Assembly (NCBI RefSeq): GCF_005048225.1
Contig: NZ_SUNI01000001.1
Span: 62,001 to 126,000, forward strand
Length of the DNA stretch: 64,000 nucleotides
Direction: 5' to 3'
Origin: Paracoccus gahaiensis
GTDB taxonomy: Bacteria > Pseudomonadota > Alphaproteobacteria > Rhodobacterales > Rhodobacteraceae
Made by a program: the position numbers and the translations under genes. The notes beneath the pieces were generated by a model, which worked only from the letters and a program-made list of their open reading frames with translations, ran no database searches and had not been told where the DNA came from. Below, in pieces: positions 48,127 to 56,084 of the stretch (the first letter of the stretch is position 1; each line of letters begins with the position of its first letter).

Positions 48127-48810
48127 CTACGCGATCTGGCGAAAGACCGGCGCGGGGCCGCGATTGTCGAAGAAGGGCACCGTGTCGGGCCGGGGCAGCG
48201 GCCGGTCCGCGGGCAGACCGTCGATCAGCTCGGCCAGTTCGGCCAGCACCACCTCGGTGATGAAGGGCAGGTCAAGCTGGCGGACCTGCGCCAGAGGCAC
48301 CCAGTGCAGATGGGACAGCTCGTCGCAGGCGGCGCTGAAATCGTCGGGATCGCCCGCGATCGCCGTGGCATCGGTGACGAAGAAATGCGCGTCGAACCGG
48401 CGCGGGCGGCCGGGCGGCGTGATGGCGCGGAACAGATAGACAAGCGGCGCGGCATCCGGGACCAGCCCCGCCGCCGCATGCCCGGGCCAGGGGCAGGGCG
48501 CGCTGCCCGGCTGGCCGATCAGCAGGCCGGTTTCCTCGGCCAGTTCGCGCAGGGCGGCGGCGGCGATCGCCTCGGGCGACAGCCCCGCCTCCAGCTGGAG
48601 GCGATGCCGGCAGACCGGATCGAGGGGCCGCGCCAAGGCCACCTGCGCGTCGCCGGGATCGACGGCGCCACCGGGAAAGACAAATTTCGACGGCATGAAG
48701 GCCGCCGCAGCGCCGCGCATCCCCATCAGGACCGAGGGGCCCTTGTCGTCGCGGCGCAGCACCAGAACGGTCGCCGCATCGCGGATCGGCATGTCGGGAG
48801 CCGGGTTCAC
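48127..48810 (-). CDS. Nudix hydrolase
   Basis: 227 aa from GTG 48810, which overlaps the DUF983 stop (GTGA); ATG 48792 would give 221 aa. The Nudix box is AAAALRELAEETGLLIG near residue 75, preceded by FVFPGGAVDPGDAQ. The large spacing of additional strands and the HFFVTDATAIAGDPDDF segment fit the subgroup that acts on CoA derivatives or other nucleoside diphosphates; the substrate is not shown. The gene is convergent with paaG. Confidence 0.85.
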   Translation of the reverse strand: MNPAPDMPIRDAATVLVLRRDDKGPSVLMGMRGAAAAFMPSKFVFPGGAVDPGDAQVALARPLDPVCRHRLQLEAGLSPEAIAAAALRELAEETGLLIGQPGSAPCPWPGHAAAGLVPDAAPLVYLFRAITPPGRPRRFDAHFFVTDATAIAGDPDDFSAACDELSHLHWVPLAQVRQLDLPFITEVVLAELAELIDGLPADRPLPRPDTVPFFDNRGPAPVFRQIA

Positions 48811-49220
48811 GCGCCGACGCCGCTGGACCGCCCGCCGAAACCATGCATCCGCCGCGCCCATTGCAGTCCGACCATCGCGCCCTTGATCAGCGGCAGCAGG
48901 GCCAGCGACAGCACGATCGCGCCGAGGCTGAAGGACAGAAGCAGGGTCATCGCACTGGGCCGCCAGGCGATGAAGGCGGCCAGCAGAAGCGGCGCCCCCA
49001 GATGCGAGACGATCAGGATGGTCAGATAGGCCGGCCCGTCATCGGCCCGCTGATGCGACAGATCCTCGTGACACGAGGGGCATTGGTCTGCGACCTTCAG
49101 ATAGCTGGAAAACATCTTCCCCTCGCCGCAGGCCGGGCAGCGCCCGCGGGCGCCACGCAGCATCGCCTGTCCGGTGGGGCGTTCGGGCGCATCGATATCG
49201 GGCTGCGGGATCTGGGTCAT
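48807..49220 (-). CDS. DUF983 membrane protein
   Basis: 137 aa from ATG 49220 (MTQIPQPDIDAPERPTGQAM). The family signature is a zinc-finger-like cysteine pair set (GRCPACGEGKMFSSYL; ADQCPSCHEDLS) followed by two membrane segments (YLTILIVSHLGAPLLLAAFI; LLSFSLGAIVLSLALLPLIK). The function is unknown. A longer upstream start is possible but lacks support. Coupled to the Nudix gene. Confidence 0.88.
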   Translation of the reverse strand: MTQIPQPDIDAPERPTGQAMLRGARGRCPACGEGKMFSSYLKVADQCPSCHEDLSHQRADDGPAYLTILIVSHLGAPLLLAAFIAWRPSAMTLLLSFSLGAIVLSLALLPLIKGAMVGLQWARRMHGFGGRSSGVGA

Positions 49221-49301
49221 GCGAAGGCTCCTTGCCCGGCGGGACACGATCCCGCATCGCCGGGCATTCTAGCCGGCGGGCCGTGGCAAGGGAAGGGTCG
49301 C

Positions 49302-50687
49302 CTATGCCGCACGTTCCCTGTGCCCGCTGACCACCCGGTTGCGGCCCGAGGCCTTGGCGCTGCGCAATGCCCGGTCCGCACGCTCCATCACCAGCCGGCC
49401 CAGCTGGTCGCCCCCGTCCATGTCCTCGGGGCCGCCACAGGCGAGGCCGACCGAGGCGGTCACCGGGATCAGGCCGCCCCCCGACAGGTTGGGCAGCGCC
49501 ACCGGCCGATCCTGCACGGCGCGGCGCAGCGCCTCGCCGACGGGATGGGCGCGGTGTGGCGGGCAGTCGTCCAGCACGCCCAGGAATTCCTCGCCGCCCA
49601 TGCGGGCGACGAGGCCCTCGCTGCCCAGGGCCTCGCGCAGCCGGCGCGCCATCTCGGACAGGACGGCATCGCCGGCGCTGTGCCCATGGCGGTCATTGAC
49701 GGTCTTGAAATGGTCCAGATCGACGACAAAGACTGCGAAATGCCGCCCGCCCGCCACCGCCTGCTGCGCGATCTCGGCCAGGCGCGGCAGGGCATAGCGG
49801 CGATTGTAGAGCCCGGTCAGCGGATCGATCATCGCCAGCCGTATCTGCCGGTCCATGTCGGCCCGCCGCTGATCGCTGCGGGTCTTACGCGACAGCAGCA
49901 GTTGCAGGGACATGGCCGCGGCCTGCGCGGCCTGCGCCGTGGTCAGGCAGTCGGGCATCACATCCCCCGCTCCCAGATCCAGCGCGATGCTGGCCAGCTC
50001 GGCCCGGTCGGGGGCGATGGCGATCACGAATCCCGCATCCCGTGACCCCGGCCGCGACCGCAGTTCCGACAGCAGGCGCAGCCCGTCGCCGCGCGCCCGC
50101 AGATCGGCGGCGATCAGATACAGATCCGCCGTCCGCCCCGCCGTCGCCGCGCTCAGGGCCTGGTCGGGGTCCTGAACCTCGAAGCGGCAGGTCATCCGGT
50201 CCGACAGCATCTGCCGCCAGCGGAGGGCGCGGCTCGGATGGCTGGCGATCAGCGAGATCAACGGGCGCTGCGCGTGATCGAAGCCCGATTGCGCCTCGGC
50301 CATGCCGGAAACGGTCTGCGGCAGATCGACCTCGCGCAGGATGGTGCGGATGCGTGCCATCAGCATCTGGTCATCGACATTGGAATCCAGCGTGGCCGTC
50401 GCACCCGCCTGCAGGGCCGCCAGACGCTGGTCGGGGCCGGTCAGCATCAGCACCGGGATGTCGCAGGTCCGAGGGTCCGCAGCCAGCCTGCGACACCAGG
50501 CGACCGCCGGCCCGTCCGCCAGACCGTCACCCAGGATGATCAGGTCGGGGCGCCCAAGATCCAGCTGCGCCATCAGCTGCGCGCCAGAGCCCAGGGCCAC
50601 GACATCATGGCAGACAGCCGTCAGCCGGACCTTGAGGGTGATCCGAACCGTCGCCGTGCCATCCGCCACCAGGATCCGTGCTGTCAT
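49302..50687 (-). CDS. pleD: PleD-like diguanylate cyclase with two degenerate receiver domains
   Basis: 461 aa: two receiver-like domains (about 1-120 and 150-270) and a GGDEF domain (about 295-455). The cyclase motif is ARMGGEEFLGV near residue 366, with DLDHFKTVNDRHGHSAGD before it, so it should make cyclic-di-GMP. In receiver 1 the acidic pair is ADG (D9-G10), the phospho-Asp position reads LGDG (Gly53, with Asp shifted to 54), and the loop normally FLTKPV reads TLDSNV, losing the Lys. Receiver 2 also lacks a clear site. The RxxD inhibition site is absent (GSEG). It is divergent from the DUF3572 gene. Confidence 0.8.
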   Translation of the reverse strand: MTARILVADGTATVRITLKVRLTAVCHDVVALGSGAQLMAQLDLGRPDLIILGDGLADGPAVAWCRRLAADPRTCDIPVLMLTGPDQRLAALQAGATATLDSNVDDQMLMARIRTILREVDLPQTVSGMAEAQSGFDHAQRPLISLIASHPSRALRWRQMLSDRMTCRFEVQDPDQALSAATAGRTADLYLIAADLRARGDGLRLLSELRSRPGSRDAGFVIAIAPDRAELASIALDLGAGDVMPDCLTTAQAAQAAAMSLQLLLSRKTRSDQRRADMDRQIRLAMIDPLTGLYNRRYALPRLAEIAQQAVAGGRHFAVFVVDLDHFKTVNDRHGHSAGDAVLSEMARRLREALGSEGLVARMGGEEFLGVLDDCPPHRAHPVGEALRRAVQDRPVALPNLSGGGLIPVTASVGLACGGPEDMDGGDQLGRLVMERADRALRSAKASGRNRVVSGHRERAA

Positions 50688-50787
50688 CGCCCTATCCAGC
50701 CATATGCGACATCTTCATTTCAACTTCGCAGCAAATGCTTAAGAAAGGGTTTCCGGGCATTCGCCCCGACAGGAAAAGGAGAGGCTC

Positions 50788-51078
50788 ATGGCTGTTTCGC
50801 AGGCACAGGCGCGCGATCTGGCGATGCAGATCCTGGTGATGCTGGTCGATCGGCCGCAGGATCTGGCGCAGTTCATGGACGGCTCGGGCCTGCGCCCCGC
50901 CGATCTGCGCGACATTGCCGAGCGTCCGGACATCGCCTTGTATCTGCTGGATTTCATCGTCGAGGATGATGCGCGGATCTGCAGCTTCGCCGAGGCGCTG
51001 TCGATCAGGCCGCAAGAGATCATGACCGCCCGCACGGCGCTGGCCGGGCCGGGAAGCTATGGATGGGAGGCCGATTGA
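50788..51078 (+). CDS. DUF3572 protein
   Basis: 96 aa, starting after AAAGGAGAGG. All helical, with DLAMQILVMLVDRPQDLAQF and LRDIAERPDIALYLLDFIVE as in DUF3572. It often lies next to divK/pleD genes in alphaproteobacteria, which supports a place in the cell-cycle/c-di-GMP network; no function is known. It is divergent from pleD and 70 bases before the H-NOX-like gene. Confidence 0.8.
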   Translation: MAVSQAQARDLAMQILVMLVDRPQDLAQFMDGSGLRPADLRDIAERPDIALYLLDFIVEDDARICSFAEALSIRPQEIMTARTALAGPGSYGWEAD

Positions 51079-51147
51079 CGAAATTCCGGCGCGCGTTCCG
51101 GATTTGTTAAGACCGGCTCGGTAACGTCGTCTCGAATCGAGGACGAC

Positions 51148-51711
51148 ATGAACCGGCTCATCCACCGCACCATCACCGAATTCCTGCGCAGCACCTATGG
51201 GGAGGACTTCGCGCAGATGATCCGCGACGATCGCAGAAGCATGGCCGCTCCCGAGACGCCGGTCACGGGCTTTGCGACCGCCGGGCTCGCCTTCGCGGCC
51301 GAGCGTCTGTCCAAGCCGCTGCCCGACCTCTACGAGGATCTGGGGGCCTGGCTGACGCGCATCGAGCCGATCCGCAGGCTCCTTCGCTTCTCCGGGCGCG
51401 ATTTCGACGATTTTCTGCTGCGTCTGGACGAACTGCCCGGCCGGGCGCGTCTGGTCCTGCCGGTCGTCGACGTGCCGCTTCTGCAGGTCGACGTGGACGA
51501 TGGGGCGATCTGGCTGACCCCGTCGCGGCCGGAAATCGGCTGGCAGCACATCCTGGTCGGGCTGCTGCGGGGCATGGCCGACGATTACGGGGCGCTGTGC
51601 CTCATCTCGGTCCACGAGACGGCGATCCGCGTCGATATCTGCGACCATTCCTTTGCCGAAGGACGTCAGTTCACGCTCTACGGCTCCCCCGGGCCGGGGA
51701 TCGTGCCATGA
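51148..51711 (+). CDS. H-NOX-like (HNOB) protein lacking the heme-ligand histidine
   Basis: 187 aa, the H-NOX length. The N terminus MNRLIHRTITEFLRSTYGED and the stretch FSGRDFDDFLLRLDEL align with the fold. In heme-binding members the residue after the LDEL/MDEV stretch is His (H102 in the Thermoanaerobacter protein); here it is Pro97. The YxSxR heme-propionate motif reads LTPSR (123-127), keeping only the Arg and a shifted Ser. So heme and NO binding are probably lost. The gene overlaps an HNOBA-GGDEF gene (ATGA), the usual partner, and likely still controls that cyclase. Confidence 0.78.
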   Translation: MNRLIHRTITEFLRSTYGEDFAQMIRDDRRSMAAPETPVTGFATAGLAFAAERLSKPLPDLYEDLGAWLTRIEPIRRLLRFSGRDFDDFLLRLDELPGRARLVLPVVDVPLLQVDVDDGAIWLTPSRPEIGWQHILVGLLRGMADDYGALCLISVHETAIRVDICDHSFAEGRQFTLYGSPGPGIVP

Positions 51712-52706
51712 GCGCGGCAGGGGGAACGGCCCTGACCCTCGATGCGCTGAAACGGTTCCTGCCGATGCATCTGCGGCTTCGCGACGATGGCACGGTGCTG
51801 TCGGTCGGACCGACGCTGGCGAAGCTGGCGCCCGATCTGCAGGCGGGGCTGCCGGGGCGCCTGGTCAATGCCCGGCCCGGCCGCAGCACCTGCCCCTTGG
51901 CGGCCATCCAGGAGGCCGTCGACGGCCAGGGCCGTCTGATCCTGCGCATCCTGAACACGCGCGACATCATCCTGCGGGGTCATGGCGTGCGCGATGGCGC
52001 GGGGGCGATGCTGCTGAACCTCGGCTTCGGCATCAGCCTGCACCGGGCGATCCGGGCGGCGGAGCTGACGGATGACGACTTCGTCCCCTCGGATCTGGCG
52101 ATGGAGCTGATGTTCCTGCGCGAGGCCAATCGCGGCGTCCTGCACGTCCTGTCGCGGTTCAACGACCAATTGGCCGAGGCCCGTCAGGAGGCCGTGCTGC
52201 AGGCGCAGACCGACGCGCTGACCGGCCTGCGCAACCGGCGCGGGCTGGATCTGGAACTGGCGCAGGCCCTGCGCCTGAACGGGCACCGGCAAGAGGATGC
52301 AGCGGTTCCCGTGGCGCTGATCCATCTGGATCTCGATCATTTCAAGCAGGTCAACGACCTCTTGGGGCATCTGGCGGGCGACGAGCTGCTCTATCGCGTG
52401 GCGGCGGTCCTCAAGCAGCAGGTGCGCAAGGCCGATACGGCGGCCCGGGTCGGAGGCGACGAGTTCGTCCTGCTCATGCGGGGGATGACCTCGCGGTCGG
52501 CCCTGCAGGATCTGTCCAAGCGCATCATCCGCGCCATCCGCCTGCTGACGCCGCCCGAGCTTACCGAATGCCAGGTCTCGGCCAGCCTGGGCATCGTGAT
52601 CTGGATGCCGGGAGAGACGGACTCGGCCTCGGATCTTCTGGACCGCGCGGACAAGGCGCTCTACCAGGCCAAGGCGGCGGGCCGGTCGCAGGCGGTCATC
52701 CTCTAG
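51708..52706 (+). CDS. HNOBA-GGDEF diguanylate cyclase
   Basis: 332 aa from ATG 51708, inside the H-NOX-like stop. The N-terminal 130 residues match the H-NOX-associated (HNOBA) domain (FLPMHLRLRDDGTVLSVGPT; IRILNTRDIILRGHGVRDG-like), followed by a short coiled coil (SRFNDQLAEARQEAVLQAQT) and a GGDEF domain with intact ARVGGDEFVLLMRG near residue 252 and LIHLDLDHFKQVNDLLGHLA. It should make cyclic-di-GMP under control of the HNOB protein. The stop TAG is formed by the TA of an IS target site plus the first G of the IS; before insertion it would have been TAA. Confidence 0.88.
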   Translation: MSAAGGTALTLDALKRFLPMHLRLRDDGTVLSVGPTLAKLAPDLQAGLPGRLVNARPGRSTCPLAAIQEAVDGQGRLILRILNTRDIILRGHGVRDGAGAMLLNLGFGISLHRAIRAAELTDDDFVPSDLAMELMFLREANRGVLHVLSRFNDQLAEARQEAVLQAQTDALTGLRNRRGLDLELAQALRLNGHRQEDAAVPVALIHLDLDHFKQVNDLLGHLAGDELLYRVAAVLKQQVRKADTAARVGGDEFVLLMRGMTSRSALQDLSKRIIRAIRLLTPPELTECQVSASLGIVIWMPGETDSASDLLDRADKALYQAKAAGRSQAVIL

Positions 52707-52715
52707 GGTCAGGAT

Positions 52716-53105
52716 TCATAACCAATAGATGACGGTTGCTGCGAGGGCGATGGCCGAGAGGAAGACCTTTGGAAATCTGTGGTATCGCGTTGCCACTCGC
52801 CTCCAATCCTTGAGCCTCCCGAACATGATCTCGATGCGACTTCGCCGCTTATAGCGCCGCTTGTCATACTTGATCGGCGTCTTGCGTTGCTTCCGACCGG
52901 GGATGCAGGCGCGTATCCCTTTGTCCCGCAACGCTTCTCTCAACCAGTCAGCATCATAACCGCGATCGCCAAGCAGCCATTTGACGTTCGGCAAGCTGCC
53001 GAGCAGCGCCCGTGCGCCGATATAATCGCTCACCTGTCCGGCGGTGATGAACAGGTCGAGCGGTCGGCCCTGGCTGTCGCAAATGGCGTGCAGCTTGGTG
53101 TTCAT
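52716..53105 (-). CDS. IS5-family transposase, second reading frame (OrfB)
   Basis: 129 aa as an independent ORF, but normally the C-terminal half of the transposase made by -1 frameshifting. It carries the second DDE aspartate in WLLGDRGYDADW and the glutamate in RRSRIEIMFGRLKDW. The frame continues upstream past its ATG to the slip site (RGRLIGRTKGGMNTKLHA), showing that the fused product is intended. It spans the left half of the IS. Confidence 0.88.
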   Translation of the reverse strand: MNTKLHAICDSQGRPLDLFITAGQVSDYIGARALLGSLPNVKWLLGDRGYDADWLREALRDKGIRACIPGRKQRKTPIKYDKRRYKRRSRIEIMFGRLKDWRRVATRYHRFPKVFLSAIALAATVIYWL

Positions 53106-53125
53106 GCCGCCTTTGGTCCGACCGA

Positions 53126-53473
53126 TCAGGCGACCACGCCCCCCTTTTTGACGGCCATACTGGTCGCTGTGCGATGTGCCTTCAGGTATGTGGCGTCGAT
53201 CATCACGGTCTTCTCTTCACCATGTTCGGCCGCGAGGCCGGCCATCATCCGAGCGAAAATGCCCTTTCCGCTCCAACGCCTCCAACGGCTGTAAAGCGTC
53301 TTGTGGGGTCCATAGGCGGAGGGTGCATCACGCCAGCGCAAGCCATTGCGGACAATGAAGATAATCCCACTGAGAACACGCTTGTCATCAACGCGTGGCT
53401 TGCCGTGTGACTTCGGGAAAAAGGGGGCAATGCGTGCCATCTGAGCGTCAGTCAGCCAGAAAAGGTCGCTCAT
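53126..53473 (-). CDS. IS5-family transposase, first reading frame (OrfA)
   Basis: 115 aa with the N-terminal DNA-binding part (WLTDAQMARIAPFFPKSHGK; GIIFIVRNGLRWRDAPSAYG) and the first DDE aspartate in VMIDATYLKAHR. It ends KKGGVVA shortly after the run AAAAAGGGGGG (minus strand, 53149-53139). A -1 shift there joins it to OrfB for a product of about 250 aa. The start lies 63 bases inside the right end of the IS. Confidence 0.9.
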   Translation of the reverse strand: MSDLFWLTDAQMARIAPFFPKSHGKPRVDDKRVLSGIIFIVRNGLRWRDAPSAYGPHKTLYSRWRRWSGKGIFARMMAGLAAEHGEEKTVMIDATYLKAHRTATSMAVKKGGVVA

Positions 53474-53535
53474 GTCACCGCTCCGTTTCCGGGCCGTGAA
53501 TCACGCAGCGCAACGAAAATCAATGCATCCTGACC

Positions 53536-54834
53536 CTAATGCGGCGGCACCGCCAGCATCGACCGCAGCAAGGCCTCCTTGGCGGGAAAGACATGCCGGG
53601 CGTCCTGCTCCGCCAGGATCCGGTCGCGCGCCGCCCGGCGCAGTGCCTGCGCCTGATCCGGCGTGTCGATGGCCCAGGCCAGCGTCTCGGCCACCTCGTC
53701 GGCATCGTCCATGTCGACGATCAGCCCGTTCTCCATGTCCGCGATCATCTCGTGGACCGGGGCCGTGTTCGATCCGACGACCAGGCACCCCATCGCCAGC
53801 GCCTCGGACAGCGACCAGGAGGTGACAAAGGGCTCGGTGAAATAGACATGCGCGGTCGAGGCCTGCAGGACCGTCGCATATTCCGCGCGCGGCCGCATCG
53901 CGTTCACATGCAGGCGGCGGTGGTCCAGATCCAGCTGGTCCATCATCCGCAGCCACCAGCTGTCCCCCGCGGGCAGCCGCGAACCATAGGACACCGCGTC
54001 ATTGGCCAGGATGACGGTGTGGAAATCCTGTCGCTCACGCTGCAGACGCTCGATTGCGCGCAGGAACTGGGGAAAGCCGCGCAGCGGCTCCATGCCGCGG
54101 GTCGCATAGGTCAGGATCGGCTGCCCGCGCGGGATGCCGACCCAATCGAAGTCGATCCGGGCATCGGGATCGGGGCGGTGCAGCGCGCAATCGACGCCAT
54201 CGGCCAGCACCGTCATGCGGTCCCGCAGGGCGGGCGGGAAGCGGCTGGCCTGGAACCGGGTCGGGCACCAATGCGCATCGGCGAGGTCGAATTCGGCGGC
54301 GATGGGCAGGTTGCGCATACGGTCGGCGACCTGATCCATCACCTCGACCGGGCGCTCGGCCCGGCCCTTGTCCCAGTTCCGGTCGGTGTAATACCATTCG
54401 TGATAGGCGATGTAGCGGCAGTCGGGCCAGACCAGCTTGACGCCCAGGCCCACCCCCCAGCCCACATGCGCCATCACGATGTCGGGCACATACCCCTCGG
54501 CATGGCGCATCCGGGACATCAGCTCAGTGGCGCCCCGGCAATTCTGGGCGGCATGGTCCAGGATATGCCGGTAATCGCCCCGGGGGATCGCGGTGTCGCG
54601 CAGGCGGAAGCGCCGGATGCGGCAGCCGTCAGCGTCCTCGATGCTGTCAACGCCGCCATGAGCGAAGGTCACGTCCCAGCCCTGTTCGGCCAGCCATTTC
54701 CCAAGGAACTGGAACTGGCCCTGGCCGGTCAGGTGCAAGAACAGGATCCGGGGCCGGGACGCATGGCGGACCTCGGTCGCGGCGGGAACGGTCGGCAGGG
54801 GTGCGGAGGGCATCGGGGCTGCGGGTCCGGTCAT
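53536..54834 (-). CDS. Glycosyltransferase family 4
   Basis: 432 aa from ATG 54834, overlapping the upstream stop (ATGA). GT-B fold: RILFLHLTGQGQFQFLGKWL with WDVTFAHGGVDS at the N-terminal domain, and in the C-terminal domain ILTYATRGMEPLRGFPQFLR near 260 and the nucleotide-sugar motif FVTSWSLSEALAMGCLVVGS near 345 (the E of the EX7E type). It transfers a sugar from a nucleotide donor to an unknown acceptor. As last gene of the GNAT-PKS cassette it may glycosylate the polyketide. Its stop (TAG) includes the last base of the IS. Confidence 0.85.
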   Translation of the reverse strand: MTGPAAPMPSAPLPTVPAATEVRHASRPRILFLHLTGQGQFQFLGKWLAEQGWDVTFAHGGVDSIEDADGCRIRRFRLRDTAIPRGDYRHILDHAAQNCRGATELMSRMRHAEGYVPDIVMAHVGWGVGLGVKLVWPDCRYIAYHEWYYTDRNWDKGRAERPVEVMDQVADRMRNLPIAAEFDLADAHWCPTRFQASRFPPALRDRMTVLADGVDCALHRPDPDARIDFDWVGIPRGQPILTYATRGMEPLRGFPQFLRAIERLQRERQDFHTVILANDAVSYGSRLPAGDSWWLRMMDQLDLDHRRLHVNAMRPRAEYATVLQASTAHVYFTEPFVTSWSLSEALAMGCLVVGSNTAPVHEMIADMENGLIVDMDDADEVAETLAWAIDTPDQAQALRRAARDRILAEQDARHVFPAKEALLRSMLAVPPH

Positions 54835-56084
54835 GGCGCCCGCCGCTCGCCGGATTTGACGATCAGCTGCCAGCCCTCGGTGGCCTGGCGCAGCAGCTCG
54901 GGCTGGCGCCATTCGCCCGCCCGCCGCATGGCCCGGCTGCAGGCGGCGGGCAGGTCCAGCCGTGCCCGGGCGGCGACATAGATCGTGCCGGCCTGGGGAT
55001 CGTCGAGGGCATAGAGGGCCGGAAAGATCGATTGCAGCAGATCCTCGACCTTCGGCGCGGGGCCGGGGTAGCAGACCAGCAGGACGGCGGCCCCCCCGGT
55101 CAGCCGACGCGCATGGCCGCGCATCAGGGCCGGCGCCTCGGCCCCGTGCAGCCAGTCCGCATCGCCCTCCAGCAGGATCGCATCCATGCGGGGGGCCGTC
55201 TCGTCGGCGGTCGGATCGCTGAGCGATGCCACCCGGCAGCCCGAGGCCAGCTGCAGCGCGGTCATGGCGCGCAGGGGCCAGCCGGGCCCGTGGTGCAGGG
55301 TCAGATCGGGCAGGATCGACAGCAGCGCCACCGCCAGCGGGGTCAGGCCGGGCGTCAGGACCATCACGTTCTGCAGCGCCGATGTGGCGCTGAGGATCCC
55401 CAGGCAGCGGCGCCCCAGGGCGCAGAGGGGCCGCGACGGGTTTGCCGCATCCAGCACGGCGACGGGGGCGCCGGCATCGTCCAGCACCTGCACCCGCTGC
55501 GGGTCCAGGGCGACGAGCGGTCCCGCAACTTCGGCATCGCCCCGCCAGGGGGCCAGATGCAGGGCGCGGTTCAGCCCCTCGGACCGGGCTCGGATCACCG
55601 GGCTGGCGCTGTCGGCCCAGCTGCGGTGAAACGGCGTGATCCAGTCGAAGGGCGCGCCGCTGTCCAGAAGCTCCATCGCCTGCTGGACCGAGATGGCCAG
55701 CGCCCCGTCCAGATCCTCGGAGACCGGCAGGCCCGAGGGCTGCGTGCCCGTCAGCGTCACCTTGGCCGCGCGCCAGGCATGGCGGCGCATGGGGCCGGTC
55801 GCGGGCGTGGTCTCGGCCCGGTTCAGGTGGAAACCGGAGGCCGCCGACAGCTGCGGCCCCAGCACATGCAGCAGCTCGGCGCCCCGGCGCAGGGCCAGAT
55901 AGCGCAGCGGCAGGCCGATGGCGGGCGCGGCGATCGCGCGGTTTCCGGGCCGGGCCAGCATGTCGTCCAGGATCCGCATGGCGGCGCGGGTCGCCATGTC
56001 CCCGCTTTGCGCGGGCCGCACGCGCATGCCCATCCGGGGGTCGTTGAACAGCAGCGGGCCGTAAGAGATCGCGGGGTCGGTCAT
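54831..56084 (-). CDS. Unusual protein: deformylase-like N terminus, possible Rossmann-type C terminus
   Basis: 417 aa, overlapping the PKS stop (ATGA). Residues 10-70 resemble peptide deformylase: PLLFNDPRMGMRV, an RILDDMLARPGNRAIAAPAI stretch and GLPLRYLAL, matching the GxGLAAxQxG region with the Gln changed to Ala. The metal motifs EGCLS and HExxH are not seen, so deformylase activity is unlikely. The C-terminal half (about 230-400: VMVLTPGLTPLAVALLSILP; RMDAILLEGDADWL; GGAAVLLVCYPGPA) has the look of a spermidine-synthase or methyltransferase-like Rossmann fold without a clear cofactor loop. I do not recognise the family. Its position says it serves the polyketide. Confidence 0.55.
   Translation of the reverse strand: MTDPAISYGPLLFNDPRMGMRVRPAQSGDMATRAAMRILDDMLARPGNRAIAAPAIGLPLRYLALRRGAELLHVLGPQLSAASGFHLNRAETTPATGPMRRHAWRAAKVTLTGTQPSGLPVSEDLDGALAISVQQAMELLDSGAPFDWITPFHRSWADSASPVIRARSEGLNRALHLAPWRGDAEVAGPLVALDPQRVQVLDDAGAPVAVLDAANPSRPLCALGRRCLGILSATSALQNVMVLTPGLTPLAVALLSILPDLTLHHGPGWPLRAMTALQLASGCRVASLSDPTADETAPRMDAILLEGDADWLHGAEAPALMRGHARRLTGGAAVLLVCYPGPAPKVEDLLQSIFPALYALDDPQAGTIYVAARARLDLPAACSRAMRRAGEWRQPELLRQATEGWQLIVKSGERRAP

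Larger units (their letters stand above)
52706..53536 (-). mobile_element. IS5-family insertion sequence (IS427-type), 831 bp
   Basis: Terminal inverted repeats GGGTCAGGATTCAT (52706-52719) and, reversed, GGGTCAGGATGCAT (53523-53536), differing at one base. A 2-base TA repeat flanks both ends (52704-52705, 53537-53538). The two transposase ORFs on the minus strand are joined by an A5G6 slip site. GC content is visibly lower than in the neighbours. It appears complete and recent, since the ends and frames are intact. Confidence 0.92.

Noticed and set aside
50738..50752. A possible second CtrA site (TTAA-N7-TTTC) between pleD and DUF3572
   Set aside because: Two of four bases in the second half are wrong; expected often by chance.
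51104..51125. GTTA...TAAC dyad before the H-NOX-like gene
   Set aside because: The arms are short and imperfect with a three-base bulge; no known operator fits.
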